Shown in pieces: positions 44,073-53,549 of a DNA stretch of 64,000 nt. Made by a program: the position numbers and the translations under genes. The stretch comes from Micromonospora okii (GTDB lineage Bacteria > Actinomycetota > Actinomycetes > Mycobacteriales > Micromonosporaceae). The DNA lies in contig NZ_BBZF01000013.1 in NCBI RefSeq assembly GCF_020884795.1, positions 573,167-637,166 of the forward strand, written 5' to 3'. Under the pieces are notes generated by a model, which saw only the letters and a program-made list of their open reading frames with translations, was not told the DNA's origin and did not search any database. Numbering within the stretch: the first letter of the stretch is position 1; each line of letters opens with the position of its first letter.

Positions 44073-45076
44073 CGCGACGCCACCAGGGCGCCCGGCTCCC
44101 CCGGTCGTTCGATGATCTCAACCAGCTCGCGCAGCTCCTCGACGCCGAGCCAGGCGGTGTTCAGGTCGGACCGATAGCAGAAGCCCTCCTCGACCTGCTG
44201 ACACCCCTCCGGAACGGGGTAGCCGACGCGCCGGATGGTCGGCATGACGACGTAGCGGTCGGCGGCCTGGAACGTACGCTGGCTGTCCTCCGCGGCGATC
44301 AACTCCTCGTGCACCTTCTCTCCCGGGCGGATGCCGACCTCGTACGTGGGGCAGCCCGGCGCGATGGCCTCGGCCAGGTCCGAGATTCGTACGCTCGGGA
44401 TCTTCGGCACGTACAGCTCGCCACCCCGCATCACGTCGAAGGTCTCCACGACGAACCGGACCGCCTCGTCCAGGGTGATGAGGTAGCGGGTCATCCGCTT
44501 GTCGGTGATGGGCAGGCTCGCGCCGGTACGCGCCAGCCGCCGGAACAGCGGGATGACCGAGCCGCGGCTGCCGATGACATTGCCGTAGCGCACCACGGAA
44601 AAGCCGGTCGCACCGCCGTCGCTGGAGGTGAACAGCTTGTCCGCGACCATCTTCGTGGCACCGTACAGGTTGATCGGGCTGGAGGCCTTGTCGGTCGAGA
44701 GGGCCACGACCTGCCGGACGCCATTGGCCATGGCGGCGTCGATGACGTTCTGCGAGCCCACGACGTTGGTTTTGACGAACTCGAAGGCGTGCCCCTCGGC
44801 CGTGTCGACCTGCTTCAGCGCGGCCGCGTGCACCACGAAATCCACCCCACGCATGCAGTGCGTGAGCCGATCCCGGTCGCGGATGTCGCCGATGAGCTGG
44901 CGCAGCCGCGTCTCGCCGGGGAAGAGCTGGCGCATCTCGTACTGCTTGAGCTCGTCACGGGAGTAGACGAGGACCAGTTCGGGGTCCAGGATCGACAGCG
45001 CGTACTGGACGAACGCCTTGCCGAACGACCCGGTGCCGCCGGTGATGAGAATGGTGGAATTGCGAAGGACGCTCAT
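44069..45076 (-). CDS. UDP-GlcNAc 4,6-dehydratase-like (PseB/CapD family)
   Basis: This 335-residue SDR dehydratase has the NAD-binding TGGTGSFGKAFVQYAL, LVYSRDELKQYEMRQLFP, VVHAAALKQVDTAEGHAFEFVKTNVVGSQNVIDAA, the STDKASSPINLYGATKMVADKLF segment (family S-x-D-K and the Y/K pair), and RPGEKVHEELIAAED. These phrases are diagnostic of PseB-type UDP-N-acetylglucosamine 4,6-dehydratases (5-inverting or retaining). ATG 45076 has AAGGA nine bases upstream. It would make a 4-keto-6-deoxy amino sugar for the DegT aminotransferase and glycosyltransferase of the operon. Confidence 0.9.
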   Translation of the reverse strand: MSVLRNSTILITGGTGSFGKAFVQYALSILDPELVLVYSRDELKQYEMRQLFPGETRLRQLIGDIRDRDRLTHCMRGVDFVVHAAALKQVDTAEGHAFEFVKTNVVGSQNVIDAAMANGVRQVVALSTDKASSPINLYGATKMVADKLFTSSDGGATGFSVVRYGNVIGSRGSVIPLFRRLARTGASLPITDKRMTRYLITLDEAVRFVVETFDVMRGGELYVPKIPSVRISDLAEAIAPGCPTYEVGIRPGEKVHEELIAAEDSQRTFQAADRYVVMPTIRRVGYPVPEGCQQVEEGFCYRSDLNTAWLGVEELRELVEIIERPGEPGALVASR

Positions 45077-45103
45077 GGGCTCATTCCTTTTCGGGCCGAC
45101 CCG

Positions 45104-45781
45104 TCAGGTGCGCAGTTCACGGATCAGGACGAAGGGCTCCGCGTAGGCCCAGCCGACGCCGCTGCCCCAGCTCTCGGCGTTCGACCGGATCGCGCGAGAC
45201 GACCGCGGGTGCGGCCACGGCCGGCTCTCCGTCTGGTAGCAGGAGAAGGCGGACACCTTGGCCTCGATGGTGGCAGTGACATCGACGAAGACGTTCGGCG
45301 CGAACGACGCCTCGAACGGTGGCGCCCATTCGATGCCGGACGTGGTGGCGTAGCTGAGCACCCGTCGCACCGAACCGCCGGCGTAGGGACGCGTTGCCAC
45401 CATCACCGAGTGGAAAACCGTTCGGTGGTCCATGTTGACGTCCGGATGAACGGTGTACACCGTGTCGGGGCCGAACTCGTCGACTGCGTCCTCCACGACC
45501 CGGTTCACCTCGACGTGCCCTACGGTGTCCAGGCGCATGTCGGGCAGCATGCGCTGTATGCAGTGCCTCACCCCGAGGGTCTTGGCCGCCGCCTCGGCCT
45601 CGCGGAACTTTTGCTGGGCGATCTGTTCGTCACCCGGATACTGGGTCGAACTGCCCTCGGAGACCCACAACACCGCGACCTCCGCGTCCTCGTGCAGCGC
45701 GTGCTTCGCGATGGTCCCGCCCATACCGAGGATCTCGTCGTCGGGGTGTGCCGCGACGACGAGGATGCGCCGTTGGGCCAT
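45104..45781 (-). CDS. PIG-L family deacetylase
   Basis: This 225-residue zinc deacetylase has the metal-binding AHPDDEILGMGGT at the N-terminus and the distal YTVHPDVNMDHRTVFHS histidines. PIG-L/LmbE enzymes remove N-acetyl groups from GlcNAc derivatives, as in mycothiol and glycopeptide or aminoglycoside pathways. ATG 45781 overlaps the carbamoyltransferase stop by one base (TGATG) with GGAG eight bases upstream; a GTG one codon earlier is the alternative. Next to PseB-type and DegT-type enzymes it probably deacetylates the cluster's amino sugar. Confidence 0.9.
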   Translation of the reverse strand: MAQRRILVVAAHPDDEILGMGGTIAKHALHEDAEVAVLWVSEGSSTQYPGDEQIAQQKFREAEAAAKTLGVRHCIQRMLPDMRLDTVGHVEVNRVVEDAVDEFGPDTVYTVHPDVNMDHRTVFHSVMVATRPYAGGSVRRVLSYATTSGIEWAPPFEASFAPNVFVDVTATIEAKVSAFSCYQTESRPWPHPRSSRAIRSNAESWGSGVGWAYAEPFVLIRELRT

Positions 45782-47541
45782 CACCTGTCTCCTGCCTCGT
45801 CGGTCTGGTCCTTACGCACGACGAAGTCGCCGACGGCCAGCACGTCCAAGCCGGTGGCGAAGAAGGTCCGCAGCGCGTCCTCCGTCGTGGACACGATCGG
45901 CTCACCCCGGACGTTGAACGACGTGTTGAGCACGACCGGCACGCCGGTGAGCTCGCCGAAGCGTTCGATGAGCCGGTGGTAGCGGGGGTTCGCCGACGCA
46001 TGCACGAGCTGCACCCGGGAGCTGCCGTCGGTGTGCACGATCGCCGGAGCGTCGCGGCACAGCGCTTCGCTCGCCGGGAACGCCATCGTCATGTACCGCG
46101 AGTCGGTGTGGTGCTCCAGGTAGCGCCCGGCCGCCGAGGCGATCATGGACGGACCAAACGGGCGCCACAACTCCCGCTGCTTGACTGCCGCGTTGACCCG
46201 GTCACGGACCTCGACGGTGCGTGGATCGGCGAGGATGCTGCGCTGGCCGAGGGCCCGTGGCCCTGCCTCCAGCCGCCCCTGGCACCAGGCCACGAGCCGG
46301 CCCGCAGCCAGGTCGACGGCGATCGTCTCGCAGATGTCGTCGCTGCGGGTGAACGCTACCCCGGCGTTGCGCAGGATTCCCTCGATCTCCTCGTCGCCCT
46401 GCTCCGGGCCCCACGCGAGGGAGGTGAGCGGCGGCGGCAGCGCCCCTGTCTCCCGATGGCAGGTAACCAGCGCGGCGCCCGCCGCCTGACCGTTGTCCCC
46501 GCAGAGCGGGTGGGCGAAGACGTCGGTGACCTCGGGCAGCGAGAAGATCCGCGAGTTCATCTTCACGTTCAGGCCGACCCCGCCGCCGACACAGACGTCG
46601 GTCACGCCGGTGTGCGCGACTCCCCAACGGATCAACCGGCAGGCCGCGTCCTCCAGCGCCTGTTGCACCGCGAGTGCGAGGTCCATGTGCCAGCGGGTCA
46701 CCGGGTCGCGGGGCAGGCGAGGCGCCGCACCGAGCAGCTTGACGAGCTTGTCGGTGAACCGCCGGGAGTAGGAGTGCTCTCCGTAGTGGATGTAGGACGG
46801 GTCGAGCCGATACTCCACCCCGTCGGACGCCGGCAGCAGCACCTGGCCGACCAGGTCCGCCAGGGTGGGGTTCGGCTCTCCGTGCGCGGCGAGGCCCATC
46901 ACCTTGTACTCGCCGTCGTAGGCGTCGAACCCGAGATACTCGGTGAACGCGGCGTAGAACCAACCGAGGGAATGCGGCATGCACAACTCGCGCAGGGGCG
47001 TGAGCTCCGCGCCCTGCTTGAGCCAGAGTACGGTGGTGTGCTGATCCCCGGAGCCGTCCAGGGTCAGCACGACGGCCGACGCGAACGGCGACTCCATCGC
47101 CGACTGGAACGCGTGGGTGTAGTGGTGCGGCGCGAAGCGGATCGGCGGGAACGCGATGTCGCCGAACTGACGCCGCCAGTGGTAACGGTGCTTCGCCGTC
47201 TGCCCCGCGATGTCGAACTCGCGCAGACAGCCACGCTGCCAGTCGAGGGTCGCCTGGTCCAGCGGCCACTCCTGCGCCATTCCGTCGAAGAACTGCCGCA
47301 TCCGGCCTTCCGTGTAGGCGGCCAGGTCGTAGCCGACGGTGACCGAGGCGACCTCGTCGAGCCGTACCCCGGCTGCCTCCAGGCAGTAGCGCAGCGCCCG
47401 GTCCGGGTAGCGCCCCGGCGCGTGCTTCGTCCGCAGGAAACGTTCCTCCTCGGCGTATGCGATGACGCGACCGTCGACGACCGCAGCCACCGCCGGATCG
47501 AACTCGGCAGTGGATATGCCGAGGAACACCTGGTCAGGCAT
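45781..47541 (-). CDS. Carbamoyltransferase (NodU/CmcH/TobZ/NovN family)
   Basis: The 586-residue carbamoyltransferase has a Kae1-like N-terminal domain (VFLGISTAEFDPAVAAVVDG, the APHHYTHAFQSAM metal-binding histidines, LTLDGSGDQHTTV) and a YrdC-unlike C-terminal NodU domain (LEAGPRALGQRSILADPR, WRPFGPSMI, VVLNTSFNVRGEPIV). The family makes carbamoyl adenylate from carbamoyl phosphate and ATP and transfers the carbamoyl group to a hydroxyl of a sugar or antibiotic scaffold. ATG 47541 is set by GGAG nine bases upstream, and it overlaps the aminotransferase gene by 8 bp. Confidence 0.93.
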   Translation of the reverse strand: MPDQVFLGISTAEFDPAVAAVVDGRVIAYAEEERFLRTKHAPGRYPDRALRYCLEAAGVRLDEVASVTVGYDLAAYTEGRMRQFFDGMAQEWPLDQATLDWQRGCLREFDIAGQTAKHRYHWRRQFGDIAFPPIRFAPHHYTHAFQSAMESPFASAVVLTLDGSGDQHTTVLWLKQGAELTPLRELCMPHSLGWFYAAFTEYLGFDAYDGEYKVMGLAAHGEPNPTLADLVGQVLLPASDGVEYRLDPSYIHYGEHSYSRRFTDKLVKLLGAAPRLPRDPVTRWHMDLALAVQQALEDAACRLIRWGVAHTGVTDVCVGGGVGLNVKMNSRIFSLPEVTDVFAHPLCGDNGQAAGAALVTCHRETGALPPPLTSLAWGPEQGDEEIEGILRNAGVAFTRSDDICETIAVDLAAGRLVAWCQGRLEAGPRALGQRSILADPRTVEVRDRVNAAVKQRELWRPFGPSMIASAAGRYLEHHTDSRYMTMAFPASEALCRDAPAIVHTDGSSRVQLVHASANPRYHRLIERFGELTGVPVVLNTSFNVRGEPIVSTTEDALRTFFATGLDVLAVGDFVVRKDQTDEAGDR

Positions 47542-48748
47542 GTTCCACACTCCTCATCGGCGGGGTCGGCCGAACGGCCTGCGCGATACCGTCGGCGTGG
47601 GCCTGGATACGGCGGACGGCCGCACAGATCCTGTCCACGACGTCGTCGGTCATTCCGCTGTACAGCGGGACCGCGACGACCGCCGCCGCGCGGGCCTCGG
47701 TGTTGGGTAGCGGCCCGGAGGCCACGTCGCGGTAGGCGGTCTGGCGGTGCACGGGCGGGTGGAAGTAGTTGCGGGTCGGGACGTTCTCCGCGCGCAGCGC
47801 GACGACCAAAGTGTCGCGGTCGATGCCGAACAGCGCCGGATCGATCGTGAGGGAGAGGTCCTTGTGGGTGCTCGTTGCGCCTGGCGGCACCCAGGGGAAC
47901 CCGATCCCGGGCACGTCGGCCAGGGCTGCGCGATAGCGCTCCACGAGCGCCAACCGGCGGGCCAGCAAATCCGGAAAATCGGGAAGCTGGTGCAGGGCGA
48001 GCGCTGCGGACAGCTCCGGCATCCGGGCGTTGAGGCCGGCGAAGACACTGTCGTAGCTGCCCGGGTTGCCGTACTCCCGGGCGGTGCGCAGCTCCCGGGC
48101 GAGATCCTCGTCCGCGGTGGTGATGATGCCGCCCTCACCGGCGGTGAACGGCTTGGTCGGGCTGAGGCTGAAGACCTCGGCGAGACCCTTGCCGCCGACG
48201 CGCGTTCCGTCGCTGTAGACCGCGCCGAACGCCGGGGCCGCGTCGAGCAGCAGCGGCACCCCGCGCGCCGCCGCGACCTCGGCAAGGGCGTCGGCGTCGC
48301 ACGGGGTGCCGAAGACGTGCACCCCGAGGATCGCCACGGTGCGGTCGCCGACCGCAGCGGACGCGTCCGCCGCTGACAGGCCGAACCCGCAGGATTCGAT
48401 GTCGGCGAAGGCCGGCCTCATGCCGTTCCAACGCGCGGCGTGCGCGCTGGCCATGAACGTGAAGCTGGGCATGACAACCTCACCGCCCGTGCCCAGGCTG
48501 CGCATGAGCAGCATCAGCCCGCTCGTACAGCTGGACACCGCTACGGCGTGTGCCACCCCGAGGAACCGCGCCAGCTCGACTTCCAGCGCGGCGAGGTGAC
48601 CGCCCTTGGTCAGGATGCCGCCGGCGACGATGTCGCCGAAGACGGCCAGGAGGTCACCGGGGTCGCGTAGCAGTGGAGGCCGCGCCAGCGGCGGCGCCTC
48701 GGTGAGCAGCGGACGGCCGCCGAGCAACACCGGTTTCTTCTCAGACAT
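47534..48748 (-). CDS. DegT/DnrJ/EryC1/StrS family aminotransferase
   Basis: This 404-residue PLP-dependent sugar-type aminotransferase shows GGILTKGGHLAALEVELARFLGVAHAVAVSSCTSGL at the N-terminal side, LLLDAAPAFGAVYSDG with the PLP-binding Asp, and the PLP-lysine loop FSLSPTKPFTAGEGG. A C-terminal substrate region NVPTRNYFHPPVHRQTAY follows. The family aminates keto-sugar nucleotides at C3 or C4; the PseB-like gene in the same operon would supply a 4-keto sugar. It lies 12 bp downstream of the ATP-grasp ligase. Confidence 0.92.
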   Translation of the reverse strand: MSEKKPVLLGGRPLLTEAPPLARPPLLRDPGDLLAVFGDIVAGGILTKGGHLAALEVELARFLGVAHAVAVSSCTSGLMLLMRSLGTGGEVVMPSFTFMASAHAARWNGMRPAFADIESCGFGLSAADASAAVGDRTVAILGVHVFGTPCDADALAEVAAARGVPLLLDAAPAFGAVYSDGTRVGGKGLAEVFSLSPTKPFTAGEGGIITTADEDLARELRTAREYGNPGSYDSVFAGLNARMPELSAALALHQLPDFPDLLARRLALVERYRAALADVPGIGFPWVPPGATSTHKDLSLTIDPALFGIDRDTLVVALRAENVPTRNYFHPPVHRQTAYRDVASGPLPNTEARAAAVVAVPLYSGMTDDVVDRICAAVRRIQAHADGIAQAVRPTPPMRSVEHA

Positions 48749-48760
48749 CGCCCACCCCTC

Positions 48761-50074
48761 TCAGCTCGGGTCCTGCGGGAACAGCGACGCGAGCCGCTCC
48801 TCCAGCACCCTGATCGCGTCCATGTCAGGTGCCACGGCGCAGTACCAGACCGACCCCGCGTCCGGGTCGTAGGCGCTGCAGAACAGCACGCCGGTACGGG
48901 TGGCAGGGTCGTACGCCAGCCCGGCGGCCTCGACCGCTTCGAGCGCCTCCCGGAAGGACGGGGCCCTCCAGCCGACCCGTTCGAACAGCACCCGGTCGCG
49001 GGCGAAGTCCGGCCCCACGACCTGGCGGCCGAGGACCTCGTGCAGGTGGGTGGAGCCGGTGACCCGGCCGTTGTACTCGGTGAAGTAGAGAGCGCCGCCC
49101 GGCGTCACGATCGCGTCGGCGGAGAGCCAGCCCCGGTAGCCCATCGCGCGCAGCGGCTCGCAGAGCCGCCGGGCGTGCTCTGTGACCTTGGCCATGCGGT
49201 CCGCCGGCTGGTCCGGTGCCGGGATGGCCTGCGCGTTGGCGATCGGTACATAGAACATCTCGCCGTCTGCGCCGAACTGGATTCCGCCATCGGTGACGAG
49301 CAGTTCGGAGAAGACCGCCCGGCTTCCCGGGAAGTACTCCTCGACGACGAGGCGGTGTCGGCCCGCGCTGGTGAACCTGTCCCACTCGGCGACGAGGAAC
49401 TTCGCGACCGCCGTCCGGTCCGACATGATCGAGACGCGCGGGGCGCCGTAGGGTTGGACGCCCTCGCGTCGGCTGAGGATGTGGTTGCCGACGCCGCCGG
49501 AGTAGAACTCGTGCTTGATGATCACCGAGCGGTCCTCGGCGAGCAGGTCCCAGATCGCCTGTTCCGCGTCCACCGGGTTGGCGCAGACAGCGCCCGGCGG
49601 GATCGGCACGCCGGCGCCCGCGGCGACGGCCCGGAAGACCGCCTTGCTGTTGACCAGCGCGCCGCCGCCCTGACCGGCGAACGCCTGGCCGGGCAGCCTG
49701 TCCGCCACGCCGAGCCGGCGGGCGAGGGCGGCGACGGACGCGTCGGGCCAGGTGGCGAAGACCTGCTCGACCGTGCGGCCGGCCAGGGCCGCCTCGACGG
49801 CGGCCAGGAACGACGGGTCGGCCAGGCGGTCTCCCGTCAACCGGGCCGACCCGTCGGCGCCGGGCGGTGGCACCAGCAGCCGCAGCGAATCCCGGTCGAC
49901 GCCAAGCACACCCGTGACGTAGTCGACGTAGTCGTCCTCCGGTAGCGCCGGCAGCACCAGTACGTCACCCTCGCGGGCGAACCAGACCAGCCGCTGTGCC
50001 CACCAGGCCGCCCCGGCCTTCTCGAACTCACCGACCAGGTCGATGTTCGTACTGTTGCCGATGAGCAGTCTCAC
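48761..50074 (-). CDS. ATP-grasp peptide ligase, PGM1-like (preATP-grasp domain)
   Basis: The 437-residue ligase starts MRLLIGNSTNIDLVGEFEKA, the preATP-grasp start of actinobacterial PGM1-like peptide ligases. An ATP-grasp domain follows: NSKAVFRAVAAGAGVPIPPG, the nucleotide-binding lysine region VIIKHEFYSGGVGNHI, HRLVVEEYFPGSRAVFSELLV and the metal-binding FTEYNGRVTGSTHLHE. In pheganomycin synthesis PGM1 couples a guanidino-phenylglycine acid to peptides; in resorcinomycin a related ligase adds a simple amino acid. The neighbouring Dpg and amidinotransferase genes support the same role here. GTG 50074 overlaps the upstream stop (GTGA). Confidence 0.85.
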   Translation of the reverse strand: MRLLIGNSTNIDLVGEFEKAGAAWWAQRLVWFAREGDVLVLPALPEDDYVDYVTGVLGVDRDSLRLLVPPPGADGSARLTGDRLADPSFLAAVEAALAGRTVEQVFATWPDASVAALARRLGVADRLPGQAFAGQGGGALVNSKAVFRAVAAGAGVPIPPGAVCANPVDAEQAIWDLLAEDRSVIIKHEFYSGGVGNHILSRREGVQPYGAPRVSIMSDRTAVAKFLVAEWDRFTSAGRHRLVVEEYFPGSRAVFSELLVTDGGIQFGADGEMFYVPIANAQAIPAPDQPADRMAKVTEHARRLCEPLRAMGYRGWLSADAIVTPGGALYFTEYNGRVTGSTHLHEVLGRQVVGPDFARDRVLFERVGWRAPSFREALEAVEAAGLAYDPATRTGVLFCSAYDPDAGSVWYCAVAPDMDAIRVLEERLASLFPQDPS

Positions 50075-51444
50075 CGCGTCACATCCTCACTCGTCCGGTT
50101 GGTGCGTGTGGGTGCGGATACGCCGGCCCCGTCGTGATGCGAGGGCAGCCGGCTCAGGAACCGGGCCAGGCGGGCGACTCCCTCCTCGATCCGGTCCTCG
50201 GTCAGGTAGCTGCAGGACAACCGCAGCCGGTGGCGGCCACCGCCGTCGGGGTGGAAGCCCGCCATCGGGGTCCACAGCACGCCGTAGCGCTCCGCGCAGT
50301 GCGACAGCAGCGCGAGGTCCGCCGGGACCGGCAGGTCCATCAGCACGAAGAAGCCGCCGCCAGGCCGGTTCCACCGCACGCCCGGCGGTGCGACCGGCGC
50401 GACGTGGCGTTCCAGCGCGTCGAGCAGCCGGCGCATGTTGCGCTGGTACGTGCCGGCCCGCGCCCGGCCGAGCGCGGCCAGCGACCCGCCGTGGCGCAGT
50501 AACATGCCGCCGACGACGGCCTGGCAGACAGGTGCCGTGTTGACCGTGGTCATGCCCTTGAGCGCGGCCAGTTCGGCGGCGAGCAGCCGGTCGCCGGCGG
50601 GACCGCGCACCGTCTGGTCGGCCACGACGAAGCCGACGCGCGCGCCGGGCAGGCAGACCTTGGCGAACGATCCGACCATGACGACCCTGCCGGTCTCGTC
50701 GAGGTCCTTGAGACCGGGCAGTTCGTGGCCGGGCGGTGCGGTGAACCCGTAGACGTTGTCCTCGACGACCAACAGGTCCTCCCGCTCGGCCAGTGCGAGC
50801 AGGCACCGTCGGTCGAGCAAGCTCATGCGGGCGCCGCTCGGGTTGGCGTAGTCGGGTGCGACGTAAACCGCCCGGACACGTTGGTTCCGGCTGCGCGCTT
50901 CTGCGCAGAGGACGGCCAGCCGCTCGAGGTCCGGGCCACCGGCGGACTCGGGGAACGGTGCGACGGCGATGTCGAGCATCCGGGCGGCCCCGGTGATTCC
51001 CGGGAAGCACGGGCTGGTCACGGCGAGCACGTCAGCGCCGTCGCGGAAGAGCGCCCGCAGGACCAGCAACATCGCCTCCTGGGCGCCGACCGTCACGACG
51101 ATCGCCTCGGGCGGCACGTCGGGTCCGCCGTCGGCGCGCAGGGCCGCGGCCACGAGGTCGTTGATCAGCCCGGCGCTCGGCCCGTACTCGTGCAGCAGCC
51201 GGCGCGCCCGCTCCGGCCCGATGCCACGGGTCTGTCGTACGTGCGCCAGGTAGGCGTCGACGTACCCGGCCAGGTCGGTGTCGGCCAGGTGGCTCAGGTC
51301 GGGAGCGCCCGGCGCGAACGAGATCGCCTCGGGATAGCGGTTCATCACCTCGTTGAGGAAGCCGATCGAGCTCAGCGCGGGGTCGCGCAGCGACGGGTGC
51401 AGCAGCTCCTCGTCGAGTCGGACCCGCACGACGGCGCCGGTCAT
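50071..51444 (-). CDS. PLP aminotransferase, HpgT-like (dihydroxyphenylglyoxylate aminotransferase)
   Basis: The 457-residue class I/II (MocR-like fold) aminotransferase begins with a short leader then SSIGFLNEVMNRYPEAISFAPGAPDLSHL. It has VTVGAQEAMLLVLRALF, YVAPDYANPSGARMS and the PLP-lysine loop VGSFAKVCLPGARVGFV. This resembles HpgT, which makes dihydroxy- or hydroxyphenylglycine from the glyoxylate with tyrosine as donor. ATG 51444 overlaps the DpgC-like stop (ATGA). It completes the Dpg pathway and is directly followed by the ATP-grasp ligase. Confidence 0.85.
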   Translation of the reverse strand: MTGAVVRVRLDEELLHPSLRDPALSSIGFLNEVMNRYPEAISFAPGAPDLSHLADTDLAGYVDAYLAHVRQTRGIGPERARRLLHEYGPSAGLINDLVAAALRADGGPDVPPEAIVVTVGAQEAMLLVLRALFRDGADVLAVTSPCFPGITGAARMLDIAVAPFPESAGGPDLERLAVLCAEARSRNQRVRAVYVAPDYANPSGARMSLLDRRCLLALAEREDLLVVEDNVYGFTAPPGHELPGLKDLDETGRVVMVGSFAKVCLPGARVGFVVADQTVRGPAGDRLLAAELAALKGMTTVNTAPVCQAVVGGMLLRHGGSLAALGRARAGTYQRNMRRLLDALERHVAPVAPPGVRWNRPGGGFFVLMDLPVPADLALLSHCAERYGVLWTPMAGFHPDGGGRHRLRLSCSYLTEDRIEEGVARLARFLSRLPSHHDGAGVSAPTRTNRTSEDVTR

Positions 51445-52757
51445 CCCAGGGCTCCAGCCTTGGCGACGACGTCGGGGCTGTGCAGGCGGCATGCCTGGAC
51501 GTAGGCGAACTCGGCCAGGTAGGCGCGTAGCCCGTCGGTCGGCTCCTCGGCGAGGTTGAGCATTCGACGGTTGGCCAGGACCGCCGCGGAGCCCAGCTCG
51601 GCGGACGCACGTTCCGCCGTGGAGCCCACCTCCTCCGGCGGTACGACGTCGTCGCAGACGAGCCCGGCGTCGGGGTCGCGGGCGTGGATGCGCCTGCCGC
51701 CGAGGATGATCCGGCGGGCCAGCCGGGCCCCTGTCAGCCTGGCGAGGCGCAGGTTCGCTGCGCCCGGGACGATGCCCTCCTTCGCCGCCGGCAGGCTGAA
51801 CCACGCGTCCGCGCCGGCAATGACACGGTCGGCGACGAGCAGCAGCTGCATTCCGCCGCCGATCGCGAACGTGTCGACCGCCGCGACCCACGGCCTCTGC
51901 ACGTCTGTGCCGTCGTCGAGTCGCAGCCCGTGTACGAGCTTGCTGACGTAACCGAGCTCCCGGCCGAGCAGGAAACCGGTGAAGGAGATCTGCCCGGCGA
52001 CGAGGTCGCGAAGGTTGATCCCGGCGCTGAACACCCGTCGGCCCGCGTAGCGAGGGTGGGTCATGACGCCGCCGCGCAGCACCAACACCCGCACGTCGTC
52101 GTGGAGGAGGGCGAGGTCCACGGCGGTCTCCATCGCGGCGACCTGGCGGTCGTCCTCCGCGTTGAGGCAGTGCAGGTTCTGCATGGTCAGGCGGGCCACT
52201 CCGGCGTCGCAGCGCAGCGCGACCGGGCCGAGGTCCAGGCCGCCCTCGGAGCGCAGCCGGGGCAGCAGCTCGATCGCCCGGGCCGTCGGGCGGCGCATCG
52301 ACTCCAGCAGGTGCGGGCCGGCAGACGGTGAGCGCAGCAGACCCCGGAAGAAGATCCCCTGGTCGATCTCACGGCCCTCCTTGTCCCGCTGCGGCAGGGC
52401 ACGTTCGGCGGCTAGTTGCGCGCTCGTCGGTACCAGGCCCGGGAATGCCTCGGCGGCGTCCGCGGCGAGCTCGGCCACGCCCCGGTGGACGCTTCGCCCG
52501 TCGGTCAGCACGGCGTGCACGGCGTCGACGTGCCAGCCCACGAATCGGTCCCGGGCCGCGCGACAGGCGGCGTGGACCCGGTCGGCGAGGTGCTGCTCCG
52601 CGTCGTCACGGTCGCGTCTGGCGGGCAGCGCGGCGAGCAACTCCTCACCGTGCTCGGTGTAGGCCGACAGCGCGGCCGTATCGGCTTCCAGCGAGTGCCC
52701 GGCGGTGGGCGGCTCGCCCTGCCAGCGCTCCACGCGGGCTCGCAGGTCGGCCCTCAC
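51441..52757 (-). CDS. dpgC: DpgC-like cofactor-independent dioxygenase
   Basis: The 438-residue protein has an N-terminal helical domain typical of DpgC (RWQGEPPTAGHSLEADTAALSAYTEHGEELLAALPAR) and an enoyl-CoA-hydratase-fold domain (GVARLTMQNLHCLNAEDDRQVAAMETAVDLA, RRVFSAGINLRDLVAG, DTFAIGGGMQLLLVADRVIAGADAWFSLPAAKEGIVPG). DpgC oxidises 3,5-dihydroxyphenylacetyl-CoA with O2 to 3,5-dihydroxyphenylglyoxylate without metal or flavin. The two-part architecture separates it from ordinary crotonases. GTG 52757 overlaps the DpgB-like stop (GTGA). Confidence 0.9.
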   Translation of the reverse strand: MRADLRARVERWQGEPPTAGHSLEADTAALSAYTEHGEELLAALPARRDRDDAEQHLADRVHAACRAARDRFVGWHVDAVHAVLTDGRSVHRGVAELAADAAEAFPGLVPTSAQLAAERALPQRDKEGREIDQGIFFRGLLRSPSAGPHLLESMRRPTARAIELLPRLRSEGGLDLGPVALRCDAGVARLTMQNLHCLNAEDDRQVAAMETAVDLALLHDDVRVLVLRGGVMTHPRYAGRRVFSAGINLRDLVAGQISFTGFLLGRELGYVSKLVHGLRLDDGTDVQRPWVAAVDTFAIGGGMQLLLVADRVIAGADAWFSLPAAKEGIVPGAANLRLARLTGARLARRIILGGRRIHARDPDAGLVCDDVVPPEEVGSTAERASAELGSAAVLANRRMLNLAEEPTDGLRAYLAEFAYVQACRLHSPDVVAKAGALG

Positions 52758-53539
52758 TGGTCTGATCCGATCCCCGTCGTGTGCGCGGCGGCTCCCCGGT
52801 CAGAGCCCGCCGGACGGTCGTGATCGAGACGGTCGGCGATGTCACGGGTTCGCCCGTCACGCGGGTGTGCCCGGCGCAGCTCCCGATCGCAGGCGGCCAG
52901 GTGCGGCCCGAGCGCGTCCTCGAACGGTGTGGAGGCGGCCTCCAGCAGTAGCTGCCGCCGGGCCCGCAGGTCGCTGCCGGCGGCCCGCCCGAGCAACACC
53001 ACTGCGGCCTGGATGGCCTCGGCCGCGTCGGCCGTGATCTCGTCGACGAGGCCGATGTCCAGGGCGCGCCGCGCGGAGAGCTCGTCACCCCACAGCACGA
53101 TCTGGCGGGCCCGGGCCACGCCGACCTGGTGCACCAGCCGGTGTACCGCCATACCGGGCCAGAAGTGCCCGTCGTTGACCGGCAGCAGCAATTGCAGGTT
53201 GATGGTGGCGATGCGGTAGTCGGCAGCGAGCAGCACGTCCAGCGTCGGCCCGCCACAGGTGCCGCTGGCCACGGCGATCGTCACGACGCCGAGTCCCTCC
53301 AGCCGCCGTACCGCGCGTTCCCACCGGTTGACGTCCTGGACGCCGACGTCACCGGGCCAGCTCCGCTCGGCGGGCGGGACGGTGCCCAGACGTAGCACGA
53401 TGACCGAGGGCGTGCGCCGCTCCTCCGCCCGAGCGCACACCGACTGGAGCAGCTCGGTGAGTTCGCGCAGCGACCGCCGGTCGTCGAGCTCCACGTAGAC
53501 GCCCTGGTTCCCGACCAGGTCGAGCATGTGTCGTGCCAT
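52754..53539 (-). CDS. dpgB: DpgB-like enoyl-CoA hydratase/isomerase
   Basis: This 261-residue crotonase-fold protein matches DpgB: SVIVLRLGTVPPAERSWPGDVGVQDVNRWERAVRRLEGLGVVTIAVASGTCGGPTLDVLLAADYRIA. As in DpgB, the family catalytic glutamates are not evident; DpgB and DpgD assist DpgA in dehydrating and aromatising the tetraketide intermediate. ATG 53539 has AGGAG six bases upstream; ATG 53545 is too close to that site. The C-terminal about 40 residues are charged and Arg/Asp-rich (AHPRDGRTRDIADRLDHDRP), probably disordered. Confidence 0.85.
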   Translation of the reverse strand: MARHMLDLVGNQGVYVELDDRRSLRELTELLQSVCARAEERRTPSVIVLRLGTVPPAERSWPGDVGVQDVNRWERAVRRLEGLGVVTIAVASGTCGGPTLDVLLAADYRIATINLQLLLPVNDGHFWPGMAVHRLVHQVGVARARQIVLWGDELSARRALDIGLVDEITADAAEAIQAAVVLLGRAAGSDLRARRQLLLEAASTPFEDALGPHLAACDRELRRAHPRDGRTRDIADRLDHDRPAGSDRGAAAHTTGIGSDQ

Positions 53540-53549
53540 CGCCATCTCC